Below, one piece after another: positions 30,022-37,848 of a DNA stretch of 39,719 bases. The stretch covers positions 1 through 39,719 of the forward strand of contig CAMWRX010000020.1 of assembly GCA_947176765.1 (NCBI GenBank). Direction: 5' to 3'. Both the position numbers and the translations under genes were made by a program. The DNA is from an uncultured bacterium (lineage in GTDB: Bacteria > Bacillota > Clostridia > Oscillospirales > Oscillospiraceae). The notes under the pieces are model-generated. The model did not search any database. It was not told the DNA's origin and saw nothing but the letters and a program-made list of their open reading frames with translations. Numbering within the stretch: the first letter of the stretch is position 1; every line of letters starts with the position of its first letter.

Positions 30022-30132
30022 ATGAAAATTGCGAGCTTTATCTTGAGAACTGCGGCCATCGCCCTGGCGGCTTCGTCGGTGGCCTGTCTGGCCGTGGCCC
30101 ACCTGTGCGCGTCCCTCCGGGACGCCGACTGA
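30022..30132 (+). CDS. 36-residue membrane micropeptide
   Basis: A very short gene with a strong GAGGAGGGACAGCTT site before the ATG. It encodes MKIASFILRTAAIALA followed by more hydrophobic residues (one membrane span, about 5-29) and a short charged end (SLRDAD). Its first 16 residues resemble those of the next gene (MKTARFILKIAATVMA), so the two look like tandem relatives. It is too short for domain assignment; function unknown. It is probably co-transcribed with the following gene 16 bp downstream. Confidence 0.65.
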   Translation: MKIASFILRTAAIALAASSVACLAVAHLCASLRDAD

Positions 30133-30148
30133 CAAAGGAGGTACGAAA

Positions 30149-30343
30149 ATGAAAACTGCCCGCTTTATTTTGAAGATCGCAGCCACCGTTATGGCGCTGG
30201 TCGCCGTGGTGTGCGCCATCGTGGCGTTCTGGGATCAGATCATGGACTTGTTCGACACCATCATCGACAAGGTGGAGGAAAAGCGCGCCGACCGCTGCTT
30301 TGAGCCCGAGGAGTTCGACGATTACGACGACAGCATCCTATAA
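30149..30343 (+). CDS. 64-residue membrane protein with acidic tail
   Basis: A small protein with one membrane span at about residues 9-29 and a charged C-terminal half (DTIIDKVEEKRADRCFEPEEFDDYDDSIL is rich in Asp and Glu, shown here only as positions 36-64 in outline: DKVEEKRADR, then FEPEEFDDYDD). The ATG follows AAAGGAGGTACGAAA, an excellent ribosome binding site. The N-terminus repeats the pattern of the preceding micropeptide (MKxAxFILxxAA). Probably a regulatory or scaffolding membrane peptide; I do not recognise the family. A strong terminator follows. Confidence 0.75.
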   Translation: MKTARFILKIAATVMALVAVVCAIVAFWDQIMDLFDTIIDKVEEKRADRCFEPEEFDDYDDSIL

Positions 30344-30346
30344 GGG

Positions 30347-30382
30347 AAGCCGCCCGGCCATTTCTGGCCGGGCGGCTTTTTA
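30347..30382 (+). terminator. Intrinsic terminator after the micro-membrane-protein genes
   Basis: A perfect 14-bp stem, AAGCCGCCCGGCCA (30347-30360) with its complement (30365-30378), then TTTATT. It also touches the 3' end of the converging gene that stops at 30380. Confidence 0.9.
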
Positions 30383-30970
30383 TTCGTCTTTCAGATATGC
30401 TGTCAAGTCCCGCACAGCCTTGGCGGGCCGCTGGCTCAAAAGCTCCCACACGGGGTCGGCGCTGTGCTCCCCGGCAAAGTATCTCCGGGCGCAGTCCAGA
30501 ACAGTCCGCACGTCCTGGAGTTCGCTCATGGCGTCATAGGCCGCGTCATAGAGGCGCATATCCAGCCGCAGGGGGTGTTCGTCCTGCAAATCAACCTCGA
30601 ACAGGTGGACTGCGGCTTGCTCCTCCGGGGACGCCTCGCCCCAGTCATAGTCGAACAGGAGCTTGCAGCATGGCAGGCTGTCGTAGAAGTAATTGCACTG
30701 AAGGCGGCTGGGAAGGTCAGGGAATTCTGTTTTGCGGATGTATTCAAAAGCGCCTTCCACGGACCATTTGGCGAAGTTGGACCACTCCCTCAGCCCGGAT
30801 CTGCCTAGCACGGATCGAAGGTATTTGCCGCACAGCACCATGGAATAGAAGCAGTCCTCGCTTCGTTCCAGGGCCTGGGTAAAGGGCTGGGCCAGATCGG
30901 CACAGTGCTGGTGGTCGGGGATCAGCTCATCGCTAAGCCGCAGGGTCTCGCTCATATGATATACCTTCAC
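30380..30970 (-). CDS. DUF2441-like protein of unknown function
   Basis: A 196-residue soluble protein. It opens with KVYHMSETLRLSDELIPD, and the middle has FEYIRKTEFPDLPSRLQCNYFYDSL (about 75-99), which resembles the ExxR...PSR pattern of DUF2441, a group thought to have an ADP-ribosyltransferase-like fold. That assignment is tentative and no catalytic residue can be confirmed. The start is a GTG at 30970 behind AAAAAGGGAAACCGAC, 15 bp after DUF1015, so it is the last gene of the operon beginning at 34572. Slightly less GC-rich than its operon neighbours, perhaps a later addition. Confidence 0.7.
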   Translation of the reverse strand: MKVYHMSETLRLSDELIPDHQHCADLAQPFTQALERSEDCFYSMVLCGKYLRSVLGRSGLREWSNFAKWSVEGAFEYIRKTEFPDLPSRLQCNYFYDSLPCCKLLFDYDWGEASPEEQAAVHLFEVDLQDEHPLRLDMRLYDAAYDAMSELQDVRTVLDCARRYFAGEHSADPVWELLSQRPAKAVRDLTAYLKDE

Positions 30971-30985
30971 GTCGGTTTCCCTTTT

Positions 30986-32275
30986 TCAGCGGATTTTCCG
31001 GGCTTCCAGATAGAACCGCTTGTCGTGGGCCTCACCCATGGAGAAGGTCTTGCGGGGGAGAACGCCGTCGTGGATGACGGAGGGGAACAGCGCCTGTTTG
31101 TCCATAGGGGGAAGCAGGAAGGCGATGTTGCCGGGCCGGGTGGCGAACTCCCGGGCCACGTCCTCGCCATGGATGTAGTCCACCCGGCCGGGGTGGTTCA
31201 CCAGATAGTCGTCCAAAAAATTCTGGAGGGCCCCCACGGGCAGCTGGGCGGCGGAGCGGGGCACGGTGATCACACCCTGGGAACCCGCGCATATGTAGCC
31301 CAGGGGCAGGCCGTCCCCTTGGGGCTCCTTGCCCCGGTGGGAACCGGGATAGGCGCGCACCAGGGCGTCCAGCAGGGCCTCAGGATCGGTGTGGAACACC
31401 ACCCGGTGGATGGGCTCGAACTCCAGGCTGTCGTCGTGGAGGTTCACCAGCTCGCACAGGGCGTACCGGGCACGGAGGGTATCCCACTTCTCAGGCGGCA
31501 TGAGCCGTTTCTGCCGCTCGTAGCACTCCTTGGCGGTGGCCATGGCGTGGTTGCCGTCCCCCATGGCGAAAAGCATGACGGGCTCGTCCTTCGTGCCGTA
31601 TTTGGCGTTGAAGGCGGCGGGGTCGGCCAGGGCGGACAGCGCCCCGGCTACCTGGGAAAGCTGCTCCTCGGTCAGCCGCCAGCCCTTGATATGCCCGCCC
31701 TGCTCCATCAGGTCGAAGTCGTACAGCAGCTTCATGGAATCCGTCTGGGCGGCCAGGGGCTCGATGACGGTGCGGTCCGGGTCGTCGGCCAGCAGCATGG
31801 CGTGGGGCAGCTCAATGGGGGCGTTTTTGCGCACCGCGACCCTGGGTGGGATGCGGGACATGACCACGCCCTCTGTGGCCCGGATCAGCGCGTCCGACCC
31901 CGGCTCATAGTCGTAGTCCTTGAGATCCGCCTTGCCCACCAGCCCCCGGCGCACCTTGCCGTTGTGCAGGGTACGTTCCACATAGATCATGGCGTGGGGC
32001 AGGGTTTTGAACCGGCCCTCCCGGAGGTAGGCGGCCATGGTGGCGTTGATGTCGGTAATGTCCATCTCTACCTGGGGCCCGTCCAGGCTGCTCTCGGGCA
32101 GGATGAGCCGCAGGGCGGAGGGGGCGCGGCCCACCCGCTCCTCCACCCGCTCCCAGTACTCGGGCTGGGAGGTGTATTGGTCGCAGGCCACCACGGCCCA
32201 CTTGTCGTAGTCGCAGCCCTGGGGCAGCAAAATGTCTGTGGGACGGAAGGGGAGACGGTCAAAATCAGCTTTCAT
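30986..32275 (-). CDS. DUF1015 family protein
   Basis: A 429-residue cytosolic protein of the DUF1015 family. It starts with FRPTDILLPQGCDYDKWAVVACDQYTS and holds the family motif in the form MGDGNHAMATAKECYE (about 243-258), where many members have DGHHRYxTA. DUF1015 has a ParB-like core, and genes of this family often lie beside serine biosynthesis genes; the enzymatic activity is not established. Here it follows thrH and an aminotransferase, which supports a link to serine or homoserine metabolism. Start ATG at 32275 behind AAAAGAGGTTTTCGCC. Confidence 0.9.
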   Translation of the reverse strand: MKADFDRLPFRPTDILLPQGCDYDKWAVVACDQYTSQPEYWERVEERVGRAPSALRLILPESSLDGPQVEMDITDINATMAAYLREGRFKTLPHAMIYVERTLHNGKVRRGLVGKADLKDYDYEPGSDALIRATEGVVMSRIPPRVAVRKNAPIELPHAMLLADDPDRTVIEPLAAQTDSMKLLYDFDLMEQGGHIKGWRLTEEQLSQVAGALSALADPAAFNAKYGTKDEPVMLFAMGDGNHAMATAKECYERQKRLMPPEKWDTLRARYALCELVNLHDDSLEFEPIHRVVFHTDPEALLDALVRAYPGSHRGKEPQGDGLPLGYICAGSQGVITVPRSAAQLPVGALQNFLDDYLVNHPGRVDYIHGEDVAREFATRPGNIAFLLPPMDKQALFPSVIHDGVLPRKTFSMGEAHDKRFYLEARKIR

Positions 32276-32307
32276 GGCGAAAACCTCTTTTCAATGAAAG
32301 ATAGGCG

Positions 32308-32907
32308 TCACAGCGCGGACTTAATGGCGTTCAGCAAATCGCCGAACTCCTCATAAGCGGGGATGTCAGGGTAGTCCGCTTTGATGGCTTCGGTAGATTT
32401 GAACAGGAGGCCGGCCTTGCTGGCCTGGATCATACCGAGGTCGTTGAAGCTGTCCCCGGCGGCAATGGTGTCAAAGCCGCAGGACTGCAATGCCTTCACG
32501 GTGGTGAGCTTGGACTTCTCGCACCGCATTTTGTAGCCGGTGATCTCCCCGTCCGGGGCGACTTCCAGGGTGTTGCAGAACAGGGAGGGCCAGCCCAGCT
32601 TGGCCATCAGGGGCTTGGCGAACTGCTCGAAGGTGTCGCTCAGAATCACCACCTGGGTGAGGGTGCGCAGCTCGTCCAGGAATTCCTTCGCCCCGGGGAG
32701 AGGGTCGATCTTGGCGATGGTGGCCTGGATCTCCTTCAGCCCCAGGCCGTGCTCCTTCAAAATGCCCAGCCGCCAGGCCATCAGCTTGTCGTAATCCGGT
32801 TCGTCCCGGGTGGTGCGGCGCAGCTCGGGGATGCCGCTGGCCTCGGAGAAGGCGATCCAAATCTCGGGAACCAGGACGCCCTCCATATCCAAACAGACAA
32901 TATTCAT
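32308..32907 (-). CDS. thrH: Phosphoserine phosphatase / homoserine phosphotransferase ThrH
   Basis: A 199-residue HAD-superfamily enzyme of the ThrH type. Motif I is CLDMEGVLVPEIWIAF (5-20), with the ThrH-style D-x-E in place of D-x-D; motif II is VVILSDTF (about 87-94) and the metal-binding motif is AAGDSFNDLGM (about 149-159). ThrH hydrolyses phosphoserine and can move its phosphate to homoserine. It lies 19 bp after the aminotransferase gene and 32 bp before DUF1015, so a serine or threonine route is the likely context. Start ATG at 32907 behind AGGAAAGGAAGAAAATCAAG. Confidence 0.93.
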   Translation of the reverse strand: MNIVCLDMEGVLVPEIWIAFSEASGIPELRRTTRDEPDYDKLMAWRLGILKEHGLGLKEIQATIAKIDPLPGAKEFLDELRTLTQVVILSDTFEQFAKPLMAKLGWPSLFCNTLEVAPDGEITGYKMRCEKSKLTTVKALQSCGFDTIAAGDSFNDLGMIQASKAGLLFKSTEAIKADYPDIPAYEEFGDLLNAIKSAL

Positions 32908-32926
32908 CTTGATTTTCTTCCTTTCC

Positions 32927-34090
32927 TCAGAGGCTTTTCAGGAATGTTTCCAGCCGGTTCAGTGCCTCGGCCAGGTCGTGCATGGAGGCGGCGTAGCAGG
33001 CCCGGATGTAACCCTCGCCGCCGGGGCCGAAGGCGGAGCCGGGGATCACCGCCACCCGCTGCTGGGCCAGGAATCGGTCGCAGAACTCCTCGCTGGAAAG
33101 CCCCGTGGACTTGATGCAGGGGAAGGTGTAAAACGCTCCCAGCGGCTCGAAGCAGGACAGCCCCAGCTTGCGGAAGCCGTCCACCAGGAAGCGGCGGCGG
33201 CCGTCGTACTCGTCCCGCATGGCGTCGATGTCAGCGTCGCCGTGCTCCAGCGCCTCGATGGCGGCGTACTGGCTGGTGGTGGGGGCGGACATGATGGCGT
33301 ACTGGTGGAGCTTGGTCATGGCGGCGATGAGGGGCTTGGGCCCGCACACGTAGCCCAGCCGCCAGCCCGTCATAGAGTAGGCCTTGGAGAAGCCGTTGAT
33401 GACCAGGGTGCGCTCGTACATATCCGGGAGATTGGCCAGGGACACATGGCGCCCGCCGTAGGTCAGTTCGGCGTAGATCTCGTCGGAGACGACCATGATG
33501 TCTGTGCCCCGGAGCACGTCCGCCAGCGCCTCCAAATCCTCCCGGCCCATGACGCCCCCGGTGGGGTTGTTGGGGAAGGGAAGCACCAGAACCTTGGTGC
33601 GGGGGGTAATGGCGGCGCGCAGCTCGTCAGGGGTGAGCCGGAAATCGTTCTCCGCTTTCGTCTCCACCGTCACGGGCACGCCGTGCATCATGGACACCAG
33701 CGGTCCATAGCACACGAAAGAGGGGGCTGGGATGATGACCTCGTCCCCCGGCTCCAGCAGGCAGCGGAAGGCCAGGTCAAGCCCCTCGCTGCCGCCCACG
33801 GTGACCAGAATCTGGCCCACGGGGGCGTATTCCAGGTCAAACCGGCGCTTTAAGTACCGGGAGATGCCGGCGCGCACGTCGGAGAGGCCCGCATTGGGGG
33901 TGTACTTGGTGAAGCCCTTCTCCAGAGAGAAGATGCCCGCGTCCCGGATGTGCCAGGGGGTGGGCAGGTCGGGCTCGCCAATGCCCAGGGAGATGCCGCC
34001 CTCCATGCCCTGGAGCAGGTCGAAGTATTTTCGGATGCCGGAGGGTTGGATGTCCTGCACCCTCTGGCACATGATTTTGCCGTAGTCCAT
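32927..34090 (-). CDS. PLP-dependent aminotransferase, class I/II
   Basis: A 387-residue fold-type I aminotransferase. PLP-binding features: PNNPTG (174-179), the DEIY segment (203-206), Schiff-base lysine K236 in NGFSKAYSMTGWRLGY and arginine at the C-terminus (YIRACYA) for substrate carboxylate. It resembles aspartate/aromatic aminotransferases of the PatA/AspC type; the true amino donor is not determinable here. The ATG overlaps the Lrp gene stop by one base (TAATG), so regulator and enzyme are coupled. The enzyme probably supplies or removes an amino group in the pathway that ThrH serves. Confidence 0.93.
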   Translation of the reverse strand: MDYGKIMCQRVQDIQPSGIRKYFDLLQGMEGGISLGIGEPDLPTPWHIRDAGIFSLEKGFTKYTPNAGLSDVRAGISRYLKRRFDLEYAPVGQILVTVGGSEGLDLAFRCLLEPGDEVIIPAPSFVCYGPLVSMMHGVPVTVETKAENDFRLTPDELRAAITPRTKVLVLPFPNNPTGGVMGREDLEALADVLRGTDIMVVSDEIYAELTYGGRHVSLANLPDMYERTLVINGFSKAYSMTGWRLGYVCGPKPLIAAMTKLHQYAIMSAPTTSQYAAIEALEHGDADIDAMRDEYDGRRRFLVDGFRKLGLSCFEPLGAFYTFPCIKSTGLSSEEFCDRFLAQQRVAVIPGSAFGPGGEGYIRACYAASMHDLAEALNRLETFLKSL

Positions 34091-34572
34091 TATTCAAACA
34101 CGAACCTTTCCTCCTGAAGCTCCTGCACGGGGAAGATCAGATGCTTTTCCTTGTATTTCTTCAGAATGAAGTGGGTGGCGGTGCCGGTGACGCCCTCAAT
34201 GGGGGCCAGCTTCTCGCCCACGAACTGTGCCACCTCTTTCAAGGTGCGCCCGGAGATGGTTACCGTCATGTCGTAGGCCCCGCCGGACATGAGGTAGAGG
34301 GACTCCACCTCCTCATACTGGTAGATGCGCTGGGCTACCCGGTCGAAGCCCTCCCCTCGTGTGGGGGTGACGCTGACCTCGATCAGGGCGGTGACCGACT
34401 CCTGCTGGGTGCGGTCCCAGTCCACGATGGTCTTGTAGCCCAGAATGATGCGGTCCTTCTCATATTGTGCCACCGCCGCCGATACCTCTGCCGGGGTCTG
34501 TCCGGTCATGGCGGCGAGCTGTTCGTGGGTCAGGGTGGAGTCATCCTCCAAAAGGTGGAGCAGGTCTTTCAT
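34090..34572 (-). CDS. Lrp/AsnC family regulator
   Basis: A 160-residue regulator: N-terminal winged helix-turn-helix (about 1-50, EQLAAMTGQTPAEVSAAVAQYEKDRIILGY) and a C-terminal RAM ligand-binding domain (about 60-140, with YLMSGGAYDMTVTISG). It likely senses an amino acid and controls its own operon, including the coupled aminotransferase. The ATG at 34572 has AGGAGGCACATACC. The extra C-terminal tail LIFPVQELQEERFVFE is a little longer than in typical Lrp proteins. Confidence 0.92.
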   Translation of the reverse strand: MKDLLHLLEDDSTLTHEQLAAMTGQTPAEVSAAVAQYEKDRIILGYKTIVDWDRTQQESVTALIEVSVTPTRGEGFDRVAQRIYQYEEVESLYLMSGGAYDMTVTISGRTLKEVAQFVGEKLAPIEGVTGTATHFILKKYKEKHLIFPVQELQEERFVFE

Positions 34573-34617
34573 GGTATGTGCCTCCTAAAAACGATTGCGC
34601 AAAATGATGATTGCAAC

Positions 34618-34646
34618 ATTATATACTTTATAAAAGGAAATGGCAA
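34618..34646 (-). promoter_or_regulatory. Sigma-A promoter of the Lrp-aminotransferase operon
   Basis: Minus strand TTGCCA (34646-34641), 17 bp, TATAAT (34623-34618), about 46 bp before the Lrp gene. Confidence 0.85.
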
Positions 34647-34686
34647 TCCCCTTTTCCGGCAATCAGACAGAATCCCGCAAAAGCTC

Positions 34687-34715
34687 TTGCAATCCGGCGG
34701 TATATAGGGTATAAT
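34687..34715 (+). promoter_or_regulatory. Sigma-A promoter of efp
   Basis: TTGCAA (34687-34692), 17 bp, TATAAT (34710-34715), divergent from the Lrp promoter. Confidence 0.85.
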
Positions 34716-34771
34716 ACATTGACTTAATTCTGATGAAACTCTAAAATTTTCGATATTGGAGGATGAGACCA

Positions 34772-35341
34772 ATGGCAATGATTACAGCAGGCGATTTCCG
34801 CAACGGCGTGACCTTCGAGATGGAAGGCAAAGTGATGCAGGTGGTGGAGTTCCAGCACGTCAAGCCCGGCAAGGGCGCCGCTTTCGTGCGCACCAAGATG
34901 AAGAACGTCATCACCGGCGCTGTCACCGAGACTTCTTTCAACCCCACCGCCAAGTTCGAGCAGGCCTTCGTGGACCGCAAGGACATGGAGTACAGCTACA
35001 ACGACGGCGATCTGTACTACTTCATGGACATGGAGTCCTATGAGATGCTGCCCGTGAACAAGAGCGTGCTGGGCGACAACTTCAAGTTCGTCATGGAGAA
35101 CATGACCTGCAAGGTCATGTCCTATAAGGGCAGCGTGTTCGGCGTGGAGCCCCCCAACTTCGTGGAGCTGGTGGTCACCGAGTCCGATCCCGGCGTGAAG
35201 GGCGACACCGCCACCAACGTCACCAAGCCCGCCAAGCTGGAGAGCGGCGCGGAGATCAAGGTGCCCCTGTTCATCAACCCCGGCGACAAGATCCGCATCG
35301 ATACCCGCACCGGCGAGTATCTTGAAAGGTGCAAGGGTTAA
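34772..35341 (+). CDS. efp: Translation elongation factor P
   Basis: A 189-residue EF-P, near the usual 185. The N-terminal KOW-like domain begins [12 protein letters not shown], and the modification loop is [13 protein letters not shown] with the lysine at about residue 34 that is the normal site of post-translational modification. Domains II and III end in [10 protein letters not shown]-type sequence ([14 protein letters not shown]). EF-P rescues ribosomes stalled at consecutive prolines. The ATG at 34772 is 9 bp from GGAGG, better placed than the ATG at 34778. It is transcribed from its own promoter together with the following gene. Confidence 0.96.
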   Translation: MAMITAGDFRNGVTFEMEGKVMQVVEFQHVKPGKGAAFVRTKMKNVITGAVTETSFNPTAKFEQAFVDRKDMEYSYNDGDLYYFMDMESYEMLPVNKSVLGDNFKFVMENMTCKVMSYKGSVFGVEPPNFVELVVTESDPGVKGDTATNVTKPAKLESGAEIKVPLFINPGDKIRIDTRTGEYLERCKG

Positions 35342-35345
35342 GCCA

Positions 35346-35771
35346 ATGACCATTTCTGAGAAAGTGGCCTATATCCAGGGCCTGTTTGAGGGCATGGAGC
35401 TGGACAAGTCCGACATGAAGGTGGCCCGGGTGCTGTCTGAGGTGCTGGATGTATTGCGCGAGATCGGCCAGCAGCTGGACGGCATGGACGCCGCCATGGA
35501 TCAGTTCGACGAGGAGCTGGACGCCCTGGGGGACACCGTGGCCGATCTGGAGGAGGCCGTGTTCGACGACGAGGACGAGCAGGACGGCGACTTTGACGAC
35601 CTGGATGACGAGGACGAGGATTTCTTCGAAATTCCCTGCCCCACCTGCGGAGAGGATCTGGTGGTGGACGACGAGGCCCTGGCGGCCGGCGTGGTGGACT
35701 GCCCCGTATGCGGCGGCAAGTTCGCCCTGTCCTTTGACGACGAGAAGGACAGCGACCCGGACGACGAATAA
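35346..35771 (+). CDS. CD1247-type zinc-ribbon protein
   Basis: A 141-residue acidic protein. The helical N-terminus (TISEKVAYIQGLFEGMELDKSDMK, about 2-25, through about 70) matches the CD1247 N-terminal domain; then come a very acidic linker (about 74-93) and a zinc ribbon with cysteines at 98, 101, 119 and 122 (CPTC and CPVC). It lies 4 bp after efp, a pairing common in clostridia, so it may have a role near the ribosome; this is inference. ATG at 35346. Confidence 0.88.
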   Translation: MTISEKVAYIQGLFEGMELDKSDMKVARVLSEVLDVLREIGQQLDGMDAAMDQFDEELDALGDTVADLEEAVFDDEDEQDGDFDDLDDEDEDFFEIPCPTCGEDLVVDDEALAAGVVDCPVCGGKFALSFDDEKDSDPDDE

Positions 35772-35779
35772 GCATAGTG

Positions 35780-35813
35780 AAGCCCCCCGGCTTTTGCTGG
35801 GGGGCTTGTTTTA
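35780..35813 (+). terminator. Intrinsic terminator of the efp operon
   Basis: AAGCCCCCCGGC (35780-35791) pairs with GCTGGGGGGCTT (35796-35807) around TTTT, then GTTTTAT. Confidence 0.87.
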
Positions 35814-35839
35814 TGAACGGGATCCCGCGCGGGGATACC

Positions 35840-36595
35840 TTACCCCGACGACGGCGGCAGCTTACGGTACACCTTCCCGTTTTCCGGCGTCCTGCCCCGG
35901 ATGGCGAACAGCTCCTCCACGGTGACAAAGTGGAAGCCCTTGGCCATCAGCGCGTCCACCACCTGGAGGGCGGTGTCCACGCTGGCGGGGTAGATGTCGT
36001 GGAGCAGGATGATGTCCCCGTCCTGAGCCTTGTCCACAATGAACTTGACTTGGCGGGCGGTATCGCGGTCAGACCAGTCCTCCGGATCCACGGACCAGAG
36101 GACGATGGGGGCCGCCGCCCGGGCCTTGCCGGCGGCGCTGATCATGCCATAGGGGGGCCGGAGCATAAAGCTCTCCCGCCCCAGCAGGGCGGTGAGGGTC
36201 TCCCGCAGCTTGTCCACCTCGGCGTAGAAATCGCTGGCATTGAGCTGGGCCAGGGATTTGTGGTGGTAGGTGTGCAGCCCCACCTGGTGGCCCTCGCCCT
36301 CCATGCGCTGGAGGAGCAGCTCGTTGCCCTCCACGTTCTGGCCGATGACGAAAAAGGTGGCGTGGACGCCCCGCTGGGCCAGGCCGTCCAGCAGGGCACA
36401 GGTTGTGACAGCTCGGGGGCCGTCGTCAAAGGTGAGGGCCACATAGGGCCCGGCGGGAATCCGCGCCTCGCCCATGACCTCCAGATCCGCCTCGGGCGCT
36501 TCCCGGGGCCAGCAGGTCACCGCCGTCGGCGCCAAAAGCAGCAGGGCCAGCGCCCCCGCTGCCAGACGCTTTTTCCAACTCGCCAAGCCGCCCAC
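35840..36595 (-). CDS. Polysaccharide deacetylase (NodB domain), membrane-anchored or secreted
   Basis: A 251-residue protein with an N-terminal signal or anchor (basic start KKR, hydrophobic about 11-27) and a NodB deacetylase domain. All family motifs are present: TFDDGP (55-60), the metal site HTYH (108-111), RPPYG (146-150), VLWSVDPEDW (165-174) and ILLHD (196-200). It probably removes acetyl groups from peptidoglycan or another cell-surface sugar. The start is uncertain: a GTG at 36595 is used, but a TTG at 36586, better placed for the GAAAGGCGG site, would remove three residues. It has no neighbour in its operon; the 170 bp upstream hold repeats described separately. Confidence 0.9.
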   Translation of the reverse strand: MGGLASWKKRLAAGALALLLLAPTAVTCWPREAPEADLEVMGEARIPAGPYVALTFDDGPRAVTTCALLDGLAQRGVHATFFVIGQNVEGNELLLQRMEGEGHQVGLHTYHHKSLAQLNASDFYAEVDKLRETLTALLGRESFMLRPPYGMISAAGKARAAAPIVLWSVDPEDWSDRDTARQVKFIVDKAQDGDIILLHDIYPASVDTALQVVDALMAKGFHFVTVEELFAIRGRTPENGKVYRKLPPSSG

Positions 36596-36608
36596 CGCCT
36601 TTCATACG

Positions 36609-36689
36609 TAACTTTGGTCAGTATGCACGCTGACCCGCCCCGCCCCCCGCGGGGGCGGGGCACATGATTCATAACTGTGGTCAGTATGC
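36609..36689. repeat. Two near-identical 18-bp repeats around a 10-bp hairpin
   Basis: TAACTTTGGTCAGTATGC (36609-36626) and TAACTGTGGTCAGTATGC (36672-36689) differ at one base and are 63 bp apart. Between them CCCCGCCCCC (36638-36647) and its complement (36651-36660) form a perfect stem with a 3-nt loop. The stretch 36596-36770 otherwise holds no gene; a promoter for the deacetylase was not clear. Confidence 0.7.
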
Positions 36690-36720
36690 GCCAGCGGCTG
36701 GATTTTATACGCTTTTGGCA

Positions 36721-36765
36721 AAAACGGCGAAGGGCCGGGGAATTTTCCCGGCCCTTCGTTTTTTT
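36721..36765. terminator. Bidirectional intrinsic terminator
   Basis: CGAAGGGCCGGG (36728-36739) pairs with CCCGGCCCTTCG (36747-36758), with seven T after it on the plus strand and a T-rich tract (CGTTTT) on the minus strand. It ends the peptidase transcript. Confidence 0.88.
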
Positions 36766-36770
36766 GACTG

Positions 36771-37835
36771 TTAAAGGATGATGAGCTGCTTGGGGGAGCG
36801 GGTGATGTCGATGCAGCCCTCCTCGGTGAGCATGATGACGTCCTCGATGCGCACGCCGAACTTTCCGGGCAGGTAGATGCCCGGCTCGGCGGACAGCAGC
36901 GCCCCGGCGGGGATGGGCTTGTCGTTGCGGGTGTGGAAGCCGGGGTTCTCGTGGATTTCAATGCCCAGGGAGTGGCCGAAGCCGTGGCCGAAGTACTCCC
37001 CGTACCCCGCGTCCGCGATGACCTTGGCCCCGGCCTCGTGGACCTCCTTGCCGGTGACCCCGGCGCGGGCCGTGGCGATGCCCGCCAGCTGGGCCTTGAG
37101 GACGGTGTTGTAGACCAGCTCCATCTCCTCGCTGGGCTGGCCCACAGCCACGGTGCGGGTCATATCGGAGCAGTAGCCCCCCACCTTGCAGCCGAAGTCC
37201 ATGGTGACAAACTGGCCCTTCTGGATCACGTCCGGGCCGGGGACGGCGTGGGGCTTGGAGCCGTTGGCGCCGCAGGCCACGATGGGGTCGAAGGAGTTGC
37301 GCTCCGCACCCTTCCGGGCCATGATATAGGTCAGCCGCGCGGCCACCTCGCTCTCGGTGAGGCCGGGCTTGATGAAGTTCAGAATCTCCAGCAGGGCTTC
37401 GTCGGTGATCCGCTGGGCTTCCTTCATAACGGCCAGCTCGTCGGCGTCCTTTACCATGCGCAGATCGGTGAGCAGGGAGGATGCGGGGATGAACTCGGCC
37501 TCCACCGCCTTTGTCCAGGCAATGTGGTCGGCTACGGACATATACTCCTCCTCGAAGCCCAGCTTGACCACGCTGTGGGTCTTGACCAGCTCAGCGATCT
37601 GCTTGCGGTAGGTATTGTCCGACGTCCACAGGATCACCTCCGCCCCGGCGATGAGGCTTTGGGCGGCCTCGATGTACCGGGAGTCGGTGTAATACCAGGT
37701 CTTGTCCGGGGTAATGAGGGCCGCGCCCTCCCCGTGGAAGCCCATGGCGTAGAACTCGCCGGGTTCGCTGGTGACCAGCATGGCGTCCAGGCCGCGGGCC
37801 TTCAGTCCGGCGGCGATTTTTTCAAAATGGGTCAT
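36771..37835 (-). CDS. M24B aminopeptidase (Xaa-Pro type)
   Basis: A 354-residue metallopeptidase of the M24B family, which releases an N-terminal residue next to proline. The N-terminal creatinase-like domain (1-125) is followed by the pita-bread catalytic domain with all five metal ligands in place: D213 (TMDFG), D224 (CSDMTRT), H288 (GHGFGHSLG), E317 (SAEPGIYL) and E331 (GVRIEDV). Cytosolic, with no signal peptide. The start is the ATG at 37835 behind AAGGAGATGTTTTCA; a start seven codons earlier is less well placed. In many Firmicutes this gene lies beside efp; here it is 1.4 kb away, beyond the deacetylase. Confidence 0.94.
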   Translation of the reverse strand: MTHFEKIAAGLKARGLDAMLVTSEPGEFYAMGFHGEGAALITPDKTWYYTDSRYIEAAQSLIAGAEVILWTSDNTYRKQIAELVKTHSVVKLGFEEEYMSVADHIAWTKAVEAEFIPASSLLTDLRMVKDADELAVMKEAQRITDEALLEILNFIKPGLTESEVAARLTYIMARKGAERNSFDPIVACGANGSKPHAVPGPDVIQKGQFVTMDFGCKVGGYCSDMTRTVAVGQPSEEMELVYNTVLKAQLAGIATARAGVTGKEVHEAGAKVIADAGYGEYFGHGFGHSLGIEIHENPGFHTRNDKPIPAGALLSAEPGIYLPGKFGVRIEDVIMLTEEGCIDITRSPKQLIIL

Positions 37836-37848
37836 TGAAAACATCTCC

